Notes under the pieces: generated by a model
The model's input: only the letters and a program-made list of their open reading frames with translations
The model's database searches: none
Told to the model about the DNA's origin: nothing
Assembly: GCA_937918935.1 (NCBI GenBank)
Contig: CAKZSI010000042.1
Location: 1-54,887 of the forward strand
Origin: an uncultured Chloroflexales bacterium
GTDB taxonomy: Bacteria; Chloroflexota; Chloroflexia; Chloroflexales; Chloroflexaceae
Reading direction: 5' to 3'
Length of the DNA stretch: 54,887 nt
Program-made: the position numbers and the translations under genes
Shown: positions 7,855-16,040 of the stretch, piece after piece
How positions within the stretch are numbered: the first letter of the stretch is position 1
Layout: every line of letters starts with the position of its first letter

Positions 7855-8328
7855 TCAGCGGTCGAAATACGCCTCGGCGCGCCCGGTGAAGGCATCGCGC
7901 AGCATGCGCCGCGTGCGCGGCAGAAGGGGTGGCAGATGATCGGGCAGGAAGAAGCCTACGTTGACATTCTCGTGACCGGTGGGGTGCAACTCGCCGCCAA
8001 CGATGCGCGCGGCGAAGAAGATGGCCAGGATCTGCGACTGGTCGCCGTTAGGATAGGTCCAGTGGAAATCGGAGCCGGTGTAGACGCCGATCAGCCGTTC
8101 GGCCTCCAGCACCAGGCCGGTCTCCTCCTGCACCTCGCGGGTCATGCCGCGCGCCGGCGCCTCGTCGAGGCCAATGGTACCCCCCGGCACGTCCCACAAC
8201 ATCACATCGGCGCGCCGGCAGAGCAGGATACCACCCTGATCATTACGGGCAAAGGCGCTCGCGCGCACCTGCAGGATGCGCTGGTGCCCGACATAGCTGC
8301 GCAGCCAGCGGGTATACTTAATGGTCAT
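7855..8328 (-). CDS. Nudix hydrolase
   Basis: 157 residues. The Nudix box G-x5-E-x7-REVQEETGL is intact, within GGTIGLDEAPARGMTREVQE, so a Mg-dependent pyrophosphohydrolase acting on a nucleoside diphosphate derivative is expected. The substrate cannot be told from the sequence. YTGSDFHWTYPNGDQSQILAIFFAAR shows the ADP-ribose/MutT-like strand pattern. It is the last gene of a minus-strand operon: its ATG overlaps the stop of the SUMF1-domain gene by 4 bases (8325-8328), implying coupled translation. Confidence 0.9.
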   Translation of the reverse strand: MTIKYTRWLRSYVGHQRILQVRASAFARNDQGGILLCRRADVMLWDVPGGTIGLDEAPARGMTREVQEETGLVLEAERLIGVYTGSDFHWTYPNGDQSQILAIFFAARIVGGELHPTGHENVNVGFFLPDHLPPLLPRTRRMLRDAFTGRAEAYFDR

Positions 8329-9140
8329 ACCTTGCTCCCTTCGCGCGCCAGGCTCACGGCCAGGCGAAAACCGGTAAACTCGTTCCGCACGGTTGGCGGC
8401 AAACGAAAGCGACAGGCGCAGCGGGTATAGCCGTGGGGATTGGCATAACAGCCACCGCGCATGATCCGGCGCCCGGGCGCCACCAGGTCCTCGCGGCCAT
8501 CGTCAGGACGGTAGGGGTAGGGACGGTCGAGGCTGGCGGTCCACTCCCAGACATTGCCGGCCATATCGAGCAAACCATAGGGGCTTGCGCCTGCCGGGTA
8601 TGCGCCCACCGGCGTGGTGGCGCCCGGCCCGCCATCGCGGGTGTTGGCGCAATGGGGGGCAAACACCTCGCCCCAGGGAAAGGTACGCCCGTCGCTGCCA
8701 CGGGCGGCGTGTTCCCACTCGGCTTCAGTGGGCAACCGCGGCCCGCCGCGCACCGCGAGGGGGTTGCCGACCACATCGCGGAAGGTGACGGACTGCTGCC
8801 GGAGCCAGTCGCAGAAGCTCCGCGCCTCATCCAGGCTTATGTCAACCACAGGATGGTCCAGCCGCCCTGCGGGCGGCGTGGCCCCGCGCCAGGCCAGCGG
8901 CGCCGGGGCCCCGGCGCCGGTCACGAAGGCCGCATACAGGGCGTTCGTGACCGGTACCTCCGCAATGGCAAAGGCCGGCAGCAACACCTCGTGCCGGGGG
9001 GCCTCTTCGCGGTAGCTCTCGCGGGTGCCGCCATAGCGTCGCGCCAGGTCGCTGAGGTCCGCCTCCGGCGTGCCCATCAGGAATGGAACAGCGGGGACCA
9101 CCACGAAGGCCGGGAGTGGCAGATCAGGTGTTGCATCCAT
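8325..9140 (-). CDS. SUMF1/formylglycine-generating-enzyme-like domain protein
   Basis: 271 residues, almost all one SUMF1 (FGE-sulfatase) domain: VPFLMGTPEAD, VPVTNALYAAFV, HPVVDISLDEARSFCDWL, RLPTEAEWEHAARG, GLLDMAGNVWEWTAS, RIMRGGCYANPHGYTRCACRFR and NEFTGFRLA. The two catalytic cysteines of true formylglycine-generating enzymes do not appear in their usual places; the corresponding stretch reads YANPHGYTRC. A binding or structural role is therefore more likely than sulfatase activation. No signal peptide. It overlaps the upstream gene by 17 bases and the Nudix gene by 4, inside a four-gene operon. Confidence 0.88.
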   Translation of the reverse strand: MDATPDLPLPAFVVVPAVPFLMGTPEADLSDLARRYGGTRESYREEAPRHEVLLPAFAIAEVPVTNALYAAFVTGAGAPAPLAWRGATPPAGRLDHPVVDISLDEARSFCDWLRQQSVTFRDVVGNPLAVRGGPRLPTEAEWEHAARGSDGRTFPWGEVFAPHCANTRDGGPGATTPVGAYPAGASPYGLLDMAGNVWEWTASLDRPYPYRPDDGREDLVAPGRRIMRGGCYANPHGYTRCACRFRLPPTVRNEFTGFRLAVSLAREGSKV

Positions 9141-9738
9141 AAATCCGGTTCAGCCGCGCCAGTTCGCGGTCATAGACCGTTACCGCGAAGTGGTCAATGC
9201 TGGTCACGCCCTGCAGGGCGTCATAGCCTTTCACCAGAAACTCGTGGGCCGCCTCCATACCCAGCAGGCGCGCCAGCAGCCGCGAACGGTGCAGCCCGAT
9301 CCCCAGCAGGTGCGAGCGCGAGAGGCGGAACACATTGTACAGGCTGCTGCGCACGAGTTCGAGTTGTTTCAGGCGGTCGTCATAATTGTTGGCGAGATAG
9401 TAGAAACGCTCGTAGGTTGCTTCATCAAAATCGGCGCCAACCTTGTGCTCCAGCATCATCAGCGCCAGGCCATCGTCGAGGCGATTGGTCAGGTTGAGCA
9501 ATTCAAGCACTTCTTCCACATCGCGCAGGCGCACGCCCGGCAGGGCATGAATAAACTGATGCAGCCGGCGTGCGCCCCGATCGCGCTCGGTGAAGTCGCG
9601 GGGGCCGTAGATCTCGTTGAAGAAAAACTCGCCAACCGGTTCGTACTGCGGAATCTCGGCCAGGTCACGGTAATCGCGGCGGAGACGATTGGACTGAAAG
9701 ATCTGGAGCGCGATACGGTACTGTTTGAACGTGCTCAT
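9124..9738 (-). CDS. Conserved hypothetical protein (FFNEIYGPRDF family)
   Basis: 204 residues, soluble, mostly helical by eye. The segments LRRDYRDL, YEPVGEFFFNEIYGPRDFTERD, RRLHQFIHALPGVRLRDVEEVLELLNLTNRLDD and ATYERFYYLANNYDDRLKQL recall uncharacterised proteins found in several bacterial phyla. I cannot name a function. It is second in the minus-strand operon, 12 bases after the stop of the giant TPR membrane protein, and overlaps the SUMF1 gene by 17 bases. The tight packing suggests the four products act together. Confidence 0.7.
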   Translation of the reverse strand: MSTFKQYRIALQIFQSNRLRRDYRDLAEIPQYEPVGEFFFNEIYGPRDFTERDRGARRLHQFIHALPGVRLRDVEEVLELLNLTNRLDDGLALMMLEHKVGADFDEATYERFYYLANNYDDRLKQLELVRSSLYNVFRLSRSHLLGIGLHRSRLLARLLGMEAAHEFLVKGYDALQGVTSIDHFAVTVYDRELARLNRIYGCNT

Positions 9739-9750
9739 AGAACTCGGGCA

Positions 9751-12700
9751 TCAGGTCAGGCGGCTGATCTGATCGCGGGCCTTACTGGCGAAGTAGCTGT
9801 TCGGGTCGATGCTGATGACAGTCTGGTAGGCGCTAATGGCATCAGCGGTACGTCCCAGATCCTCAGAAACCAGGCCGATAAAGAAGACCGCATCCACATA
9901 GTTGACATTCAGTTCGAAGGCGCGACGAAAACTGTTGAGGGCGGGTTCGAGACGCCCCTGCGCGTAGTGGGCCCGCCCCAGCCAGTAATGCGCCTCGGGG
10001 AAGTTCTCCTGCAGACGAATGGCGCGTTGCAAATCCCGGATGGCCCGATCCTCGCGACCCGCCTGCATGAACAGCATGGCCCGCCGGTAGAAGGTTTCGG
10101 GGATGCGGTCATTGGCGCGGATCGAGGCGTCGTAGGCCGCTCTGGCCTCAGCCGTCTGACCGAGTTCCTGGTAGAGCTTGCCCTGGAACAGGAGGGCCTC
10201 GGCGTAGTCGGCACGCTGCTCCAGGGCGCGTTGCACTGCTTCGAGGGCCACGCCGATGTCGCCGCGGGCGCTCTGCAGTTGCGCCAGACCCAGATAGGCC
10301 TCAGGAAAGACCGGCTGCAGCTCCAGGGTGCGCTGATAGGCTGCGGCGGCGCCCGCGTAATTGCCCTGCCGTAGCAACCCCTCGGCCAGCCAGAACTGCG
10401 CCAGCGGGTCGTCCTGGCCGCCGGGGAAGTTCGCCGCGGTCTGAAAATAACTGGTCGCGACGCCCCAGTTCCCCTGGCCCACAGCGATCAGTCCCAGGCC
10501 AAGCTGCGCCGAAATGAGTGTGGGATTGACCTGCAGCGCCTGGGTGTAACTGCTCACTGACGACTCGAAATCGCCGCTCAGGCGTCGTACATCACCCAGG
10601 GTCACCAGGGCCTCGGCGCGGAGCAATGCCTGGGCGGGGTCGCCGGGGTCGGGGGTCAGGGCCAGCACCGCATTCGCGGCGTCGGCGGCGCGCGGCAGTT
10701 GTCTGGCTGCGAAACTGGCCCGGCTGAGGCGGTGCTGGTAGGCCGCCTCGCCCGGTCGCAGGGCCACTGCCCTGGCGTAGGCTTCCAGGGCCAGGTCATA
10801 CTGCTCCTGGGTCATAACGGCGTCGCCAATCGCGACCAGCTTCTCCGCGTCGTCAATGCCGTGGTCAAGGGCGCGGCGATACTCCTGCACCGCCCCTCGC
10901 GGATCGTTCAGCGGGCCGTAGTAGAGGTCGGCCAGGGCCAGACGCGCGGCGACGTTGCCTTCATCGGCGCGCACCGCCTGCCGGAACAGCCGTTCGGCGG
11001 TTTGATAGTCGTTCTCCGTAACGGCCAGCCTTCCCAGCGCGAGTAACGCGGGGGCCGAACGCGGGTCGAGGTTCAGGGCGTCGGTATAGGCGTCACGGGC
11101 GGCATCGGGGCGACCGGCGGCTTCGTACAACTGGCCAAGTTCTACGGCCGCGACGGCGCTGGACGGGCTGTACCTGGTCAGAATGTCCTCGGCTTCGGGG
11201 TAGAAGTCCGGGCCCATCTGCCGCAGGGTGCGCGCCAGGTCCACGGCGCTCTGCGGCGACGGGCGCTGATCGAGCAGCACACGGCGCTGCGCCACGGCGC
11301 CCTGCAAGTCGCCCTGGGCCTCAGCGATGGCGGCCAGTTCCACACGCGCGGGGAAAAAGGCATTGTTGCGCTCCAGCGCGAGCGTGTAGCGTTCGATGGC
11401 CCGTGGCAAATCACCGCGAGCGCGAGCGACCGCACCCTGGCCAAAGTAGCCCTCGGGCGCCTGGGGCGCCAGTTGCAGCGTCTGAGCATAGGCCTGTTCA
11501 GCGGCGTCGAGATTGCCCAGGAGGCGGTGGGCGCGCCCGATGGCCGCGCTGATCCGCGGGTCGCCTGGACGCCGCTGCTGCAAAGCCTCAAGGGCGACCA
11601 GGTACGGCGGGCGCGGAGTTGCGGCGGCGAACAGCGCCCCCAGACCCGAGCGCGCCCGCGGACGGGTGCGAGTCTGTTCCATTTCCACGACTGCCTGGTA
11701 GAAGCGTTGCCGATCGGCGTTCAGCCTGGCCCGTTCGGCCTGGCCGCTCCCAACGAACCCGGCCTCGCCGGAGCGAGCGCCGTCGGCGATAGCGCGCTGG
11801 CGCCACTGCGTCACCTCACGGGCGCTCCCATCAGCGGCCTGGTCAAGGCCGGCCCGCGCATCGGCCAGGTCGGCGAACGGCACAGCCGGGCTCACCTCCA
11901 ACTCCCAGAGCAGTTGGCCCTGGGCATCCATGCGGCGGGCCAGGTCGAGCAGAGCGTTCTCCTCGCTCAGGGCAGCCTCCACGCGCTGCCGGTACATCGG
12001 GCGATAGACCGGGGCCACTATCTGGCTGTCGGGATCACGCGCGCGGCGGGCGGCCTCGAGCGCGGCGGCGGCCTCGTCGAGCTGCCCGTTTTCGCGGTAG
12101 GCCGTGGCCAGGGTCAACAACAGGGGGGCATGGGCGGGCAACAGGTTACGCGCCTGCTCCAATTCGATCCTCGCATCGCCCGGACGGTTCTCGCGCAGGG
12201 CCTGCAACGCCAGATTGACGCGCAACTCACCCAGATCCAGTCCCTGGAGCAGCCGTACCGCCTCGGCGAAGGCGCTGAGGGCAGCCGGATCGCCACCATC
12301 CAGGAGCACCGCGCCAAGGTTGTTCGCCAGCAGGGCCTGTTCATCCGCGGGTTCGCTCAGCGCAAGGCGGTATTCCTCAGCCGCAGCGGTATAGGCCCGG
12401 CGCGCCCAGAGCACATTGCCGCGCAGGGCGCGCGGCAGCGGCGCGCGCAACTCCGGGTAGTCCTCCAACAACCGTCCAAGTGCAGTGAAGGCCCGATCGG
12501 CCTCGCCCCGGGCATAGGCGTGCAAGGCGAGGATCAGCGGGGCCAGCGTGGCCCGCCCGTTGATCGGCGCGCGGGCCAGCGTATAGCTCCGCGGCATCGC
12601 GAAGCGGCCCAGGTACCCATCCCAGCCATTGGGCGCATACGGTCCGGTGGGTTGGTAGATCAGGCGTGGCTGAAGCGAGGGGCTGTCGAGGATGGCGCCT

Positions 12701-13233
12701 GGCTCGACCTGCCCCCAGATCAGAATGTCGGCATCGAGGGCAGTGGCCAGTTCCAGGGCTTCCTGGGCCGTGGCGGGGCGGCGCTCGACCAGGCGCGTGG
12801 TGATTGCCCCCTGCGAGATCTGCTCGATCTCGCGGACAAGGGTGGCGGCAACATTGCGACCTGTTTGCCCATCACCGCCATCGTCGAAGGGGGCCACCGC
12901 CACGATGAAGCGCGCAGCCGGGGGAACAAACAGCGGGCTCAAAAGTAGGTAGAGGGCCACGCCGACCACCAGCGTGAGCAAGGCAACCACGCCCCAGCGC
13001 CAGGGCGGCTGTCCGGCCAGCCACTCACGCCAGCCATGGCGCCCCTCGGGCTCGGGCAAGGCGGCGATCGTGGCCCCGTTCTCCTCGCGCTTCTCAAGGT
13101 CAACGACAGTGGTATCTTCGGCGGCGCGGCGATGCTTGCGCACCGACGCGCACCAGCGATAGGCCAGTACCAGGAGGCCAACGATACAAAGCCCCAGCAC
13201 AAGGATAGCGGCAAGGAGCAGCAGGTTCATCAA
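9751..13233 (-). CDS. Large membrane-anchored TPR-repeat protein
   Basis: 1160 residues. An N-terminal membrane helix (about residues 4-26) precedes a polar region and a second helix (about 80-102, VVALLTLVVGVALYLLLSPL). Then comes an alpha/beta domain at about 105-200 (FIVAVAPFDDGG, ADILIWGQ) resembling the TolB/FlgO-type N-terminal fold. The rest is a long array of tetratricopeptide repeats with the canonical A-x-YxxAL-x8-A pattern (for example AEQAYAQTLQLAPQAPEGYF and AVQRALEQRADYAEALLFQG). The repeats probably face the cell exterior and serve as a scaffold; orientation is inferred. It is the first gene of the operon with the unknown, SUMF1 and Nudix genes. ATG codons at 13233 and 13230 are both possible starts. 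Confidence 0.88.
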   Translation of the reverse strand: MMNLLLLAAILVLGLCIVGLLVLAYRWCASVRKHRRAAEDTTVVDLEKREENGATIAALPEPEGRHGWREWLAGQPPWRWGVVALLTLVVGVALYLLLSPLFVPPAARFIVAVAPFDDGGDGQTGRNVAATLVREIEQISQGAITTRLVERRPATAQEALELATALDADILIWGQVEPGAILDSPSLQPRLIYQPTGPYAPNGWDGYLGRFAMPRSYTLARAPINGRATLAPLILALHAYARGEADRAFTALGRLLEDYPELRAPLPRALRGNVLWARRAYTAAAEEYRLALSEPADEQALLANNLGAVLLDGGDPAALSAFAEAVRLLQGLDLGELRVNLALQALRENRPGDARIELEQARNLLPAHAPLLLTLATAYRENGQLDEAAAALEAARRARDPDSQIVAPVYRPMYRQRVEAALSEENALLDLARRMDAQGQLLWELEVSPAVPFADLADARAGLDQAADGSAREVTQWRQRAIADGARSGEAGFVGSGQAERARLNADRQRFYQAVVEMEQTRTRPRARSGLGALFAAATPRPPYLVALEALQQRRPGDPRISAAIGRAHRLLGNLDAAEQAYAQTLQLAPQAPEGYFGQGAVARARGDLPRAIERYTLALERNNAFFPARVELAAIAEAQGDLQGAVAQRRVLLDQRPSPQSAVDLARTLRQMGPDFYPEAEDILTRYSPSSAVAAVELGQLYEAAGRPDAARDAYTDALNLDPRSAPALLALGRLAVTENDYQTAERLFRQAVRADEGNVAARLALADLYYGPLNDPRGAVQEYRRALDHGIDDAEKLVAIGDAVMTQEQYDLALEAYARAVALRPGEAAYQHRLSRASFAARQLPRAADAANAVLALTPDPGDPAQALLRAEALVTLGDVRRLSGDFESSVSSYTQALQVNPTLISAQLGLGLIAVGQGNWGVATSYFQTAANFPGGQDDPLAQFWLAEGLLRQGNYAGAAAAYQRTLELQPVFPEAYLGLAQLQSARGDIGVALEAVQRALEQRADYAEALLFQGKLYQELGQTAEARAAYDASIRANDRIPETFYRRAMLFMQAGREDRAIRDLQRAIRLQENFPEAHYWLGRAHYAQGRLEPALNSFRRAFELNVNYVDAVFFIGLVSEDLGRTADAISAYQTVISIDPNSYFASKARDQISRLT

Positions 13234-13376
13234 AGCGGCTCCATCCCGGCGGAACCAGGGCCCGCTCGGGTCCAGACGCTCCTGCCCTTATTGTAAGGGG
13301 TTTTTCGTGGAGATCAAGTTGTATTACCTGATCCGTCTGTGGAAGGAATGGTCAAAGCGCTTACATCCGTGAGCAA

Positions 13377-13409
13377 GGCCGAAGCACTGGCTGTGCCAAT
13401 GCTTCGGCC
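13377..13409. repeat. 33-nt hairpin repeat, copy 1
   Basis: GGCCGAAGCA and its partner TGCTTCGGCC close a hairpin. Copies of exactly the same length occur at 25776-25808 and 44568-44600. This copy lies 33 bases past the stop of the GGDEF gene. Confidence 0.8.
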
Positions 13410-13441
13410 CAACACTCCGGCAACAAAGCTCAGACGAAACG

Positions 13442-14398
13442 CTATGGCCCGACCCAGTAGGGCGAACCATCGGCGGGATCAACCGCGTAGGCGCTGCGGC
13501 GGTAGCGCTTGGCCACCTGTTTCATGGAGGCGGCCCGGCGACTGAGATCCTCAGCGTCGTGGGACGGCCCGGCGTGATGAACGATCCCGCCAATCGCCAC
13601 GCCCATCAGCGGGAAACGCCGCCAGTTGCCGTCGCGGTCGCGGGCCTCCAGATAGCCGCGGGCCAGTTCTTCACCCTCGTAGAGCTTTGGCACGATCCCT
13701 TCAAAGCGCGCGATAATATCGCGGCATATCGCCCGCGTTTGCTCTGGCGGGCAGAGAATGGCGAAGTCATCGCCGCCGATGTGGCCAAGAAATGCGGCGG
13801 CCGCCTCACGGCGGGTCACCTGACGCAGCACCGTGGCGAGTTCGCGGATGGCCATGTCACCGCGGGCAAAGCCGTAGAAGTCGTTAAAGGCCTTGAAGTT
13901 GCCCAGATCGGCGTGGAGCATGGTGAAGGCAACCCGTCGGCGAAGGTACTGTCGGATCTCAGCGACAAGCAGCGTGTTGCCCGGCAGACCGGTCAGCGGG
14001 CTATGCACCGGGTGACGCGCGGCCCGGCGCAGGTGACTGCGGATCCGCGCCACCATCTCGGTTCCGATCACCGGTTTAGTGACAAAATCGTCGGCGCCGT
14101 TCTCGAAGCCCTTCACCAGATCGCGCGGGGCGCCCCGAACACTGACGATGATGATCGGCAGGTGCGCGGTACGGGTATCGTTGCGCAGTTGGCGCAGCGC
14201 CTCGTAGCCGTCCAGATTGGGCATCACCAGGTCAATGAGAATCAGGTCCGGCAGATGCTCCTGGGCCAGGCGCACCAGCGTGTGCCCATCGTGGGCGACG
14301 AGAACGGCAAAGCCTGCCTCAACCAGCAACAGGGACATCAATTGGCAGAACTGCCGGTCATCATCGCCAATGAGAATGGTTTGAGGCATTTTAGCCAT
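13442..14398 (-). CDS. Response regulator with GGDEF diguanylate cyclase domain
   Basis: 318 residues from the ATG at 14398 (MAKMPQTILIGDDD). The receiver domain (1-120) has the acidic pair DDD at 12-14, phosphoacceptor Asp56 in LILIDLVMP, and Lys in VTKPV. The GGDEF domain (about 130-310) carries ADLGNFKAFNDFYG (metal Asp) and the signature variant GGDDF. The RxxD product-inhibition site that normally lies before the signature is absent (EAAAAFLGHI). If active it would make cyclic di-GMP on phosphorylation, but the variant signature leaves that open. No partner kinase is adjacent. It follows the dehydrogenase gene by 44 bases on the same strand. Confidence 0.9.
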   Translation of the reverse strand: MAKMPQTILIGDDDRQFCQLMSLLLVEAGFAVLVAHDGHTLVRLAQEHLPDLILIDLVMPNLDGYEALRQLRNDTRTAHLPIIIVSVRGAPRDLVKGFENGADDFVTKPVIGTEMVARIRSHLRRAARHPVHSPLTGLPGNTLLVAEIRQYLRRRVAFTMLHADLGNFKAFNDFYGFARGDMAIRELATVLRQVTRREAAAAFLGHIGGDDFAILCPPEQTRAICRDIIARFEGIVPKLYEGEELARGYLEARDRDGNWRRFPLMGVAIGGIVHHAGPSHDAEDLSRRAASMKQVAKRYRRSAYAVDPADGSPYWVGP

Positions 14399-14442
14399 CT
14401 TATCGCCCCCCGAGTTTCGGGGTTTGAGACATGCTTTGGAGG

Positions 14443-15408
14443 TCATGCATCAGCGCCTTCCGGCCGTATCCGTAACAGCACTTTCATCGCTCCCCGAGCC
14501 GCGGCGAAGGCCGCGATGCCATCGCGCAGGTCATAGCGCGCGCTGATCAGCGGCGCGGTTTCGATCAAGCCGCGCTCGAGCAGGCGCAGGGCCGGCGGGA
14601 ACGGGCCGCACCGCGAACCGATCAGGGTGATTTCGTCCACGACAAGCATGGTCAGGTTCAGTTCGGAGGGGGCGTGAAAGGTGCTCTTCAGCACCAGACG
14701 CCCCCGCGGCCGCACCAGGGCGCGGGCCGTGGTCAATCCGGCGGGCTGCCCGGTGCAATCAACCACTACATCGAACCGCTCGCCGGCCACCTCTGCGGCG
14801 CTGACGCAGCGCGCTCCCTGGCGGCGGTAGAGATCCCAACGTTCCGGATGCCGCCCCACCAGCGTCACCGCGCAACCCGGGAGCCGCACGACCTGCGTGA
14901 TCATCGCCCCGAGCTTCCCATCACCGACCACCGCAACCTGGTCGCCAGGGCGTAGATGGCACTGCTCCAGGATTTCCAGCGCGGCAGCCAGGGGTTCCAC
15001 CCATACCGCCTGCTCATCGCTGATCGTTTCGGGCACGGCATGCAGACAGTGGATCGGCAGCGACACCAGGTCGGCCATTGCCCCATCGCGCCGGTCAATG
15101 CCCAGAGTAGTCCGCTGCGGGCAATGGGTATGATCACCACGCCGGCAGGTCGGGCATTGCATACAGGCCGCGTTGATCTCACCCACCACGCGCCGCCCGA
15201 TCCACGCCGGATCCTCACAGGCCGCCACCGTGCCGACAAACTCATGGCCGAGGACCCCGCGAAAGCCCATGTAGCCGCGGGTGATCTCGATGTCGGTGTT
15301 GCAGATGCCGACCAGATGAGGACGGATCAGCGCCTCGCCAGGAACAAGAGGGGGCTCAGGATAGTCTGTCACGAAACGGAGCGTTCCGTCGAAGAGCAAT
15401 GCACGCAT
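14443..15408 (-). CDS. Zinc-dependent alcohol dehydrogenase-like protein (MDR family)
   Basis: 321 residues from the ATG at 15408 (MRALLFDGTLRF follows a second Met). The GroES-like part has VGICNTDIEITRGYMGFRG, then GHEFVGTV with the catalytic-zinc His-Glu. The structural zinc lobe is MQCPTCRRGDHTHC. The Rossmann domain shows QVAVVGDGKLGAMITQVVRL, with the usual glycine pattern slightly altered. It is shorter than the common 340-380 residues but complete. The substrate is unknown; the family includes sorbitol and threonine dehydrogenases. A -10 sequence lies upstream on the same strand. Confidence 0.88.
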   Translation of the reverse strand: MRALLFDGTLRFVTDYPEPPLVPGEALIRPHLVGICNTDIEITRGYMGFRGVLGHEFVGTVAACEDPAWIGRRVVGEINAACMQCPTCRRGDHTHCPQRTTLGIDRRDGAMADLVSLPIHCLHAVPETISDEQAVWVEPLAAALEILEQCHLRPGDQVAVVGDGKLGAMITQVVRLPGCAVTLVGRHPERWDLYRRQGARCVSAAEVAGERFDVVVDCTGQPAGLTTARALVRPRGRLVLKSTFHAPSELNLTMLVVDEITLIGSRCGPFPPALRLLERGLIETAPLISARYDLRDGIAAFAAARGAMKVLLRIRPEGADA

Positions 15409-15486
15409 ACGCATCTCGATCCGTATGCAGACGTCTAATACCGCGTCATGGCGTCGAACAAGTTGCTTCATTGGAGATTTTTGTGG

Positions 15487-15492
15487 ATTATA
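15487..15492 (-). promoter_or_regulatory. Possible -10 element of the dehydrogenase gene
   Basis: The minus strand reads TATAAT here, with TTGCGT 19-20 bases further upstream, about 80 bases before the start codon. The -35 match is weak. Confidence 0.35.
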
Positions 15493-16040
15493 CTATAAGT
15501 TATGACAGATGACGCAACCCGAGTTTGCGGCGGTCGGGTGCGGCGTAGGCGCAGCCCTCCTGGCTGCCCCTACGCACCCTGGAGGGTCGTCACGGGCGCT
15601 CGGGGATCCAGACTGTTGCCGGCAGGGTCGCGGTCGTGGGGGTTGCATGCAACCTATGACCCCACACGTGCGGCGGTCAGGTCTATGTCAAAACCGCTCA
15701 CCGCACCTGAACCTCACCCCCTCAGGCCGCCTTTCCATCAAGCCGGGAGAGCAGAACAGGCATCAGAATGTCACAGGTGATCGCTATCACTCATGGAGAA
15801 GGGGAAAAGGGGTGGGGGCCTGCAGCCAGGTCTTTGACATAGCCCTGGCCGCACCCGGGGATCGAGCAAGGTCGGTCTTCTCCCACGGCGAGGTTTGGGG
15901 CGGCGTAGCCGCCCGGGGGATGATGCTTCGGTGGTTGGGCGGTGCAGCCGCCACAACCAGCGAAACAACCGGGGTCTGGGGCTTGCCCCTGGAGGTTGCA
16001 AAGGCCCCGCCGCGCCGGTTGGCGCAGGAGAAATGAACCC
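15493..16040. other. Repeat-rich intergenic region upstream of fmt
   Basis: No convincing gene. It holds a hairpin at 15536-15579 (GGGTGCGGCGTAGGCGCAGCC facing its near complement). It also holds a segment at 15796-15860 (GGGGCCTGCAGCCAGGTCTT core) that recurs in altered form at 20385-20443, and GC-rich inverted repeats at 15897-15960 (GGCGGCGTAGCCGCC). Frames of about 175 and 196 codons cross it on both strands but resemble no protein and are full of repeat sequence. Confidence 0.55.

Noticed and set aside
11473-12948. 491-codon open frame antisense to the TPR protein
   Set aside because: A mirror of the TPR repeats; no recognisable domain.
15509-16036. Open frames of 175-196 codons in the gap before fmt
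   Set aside because: Built from repeat and hairpin sequence, with no family similarity on either strand.
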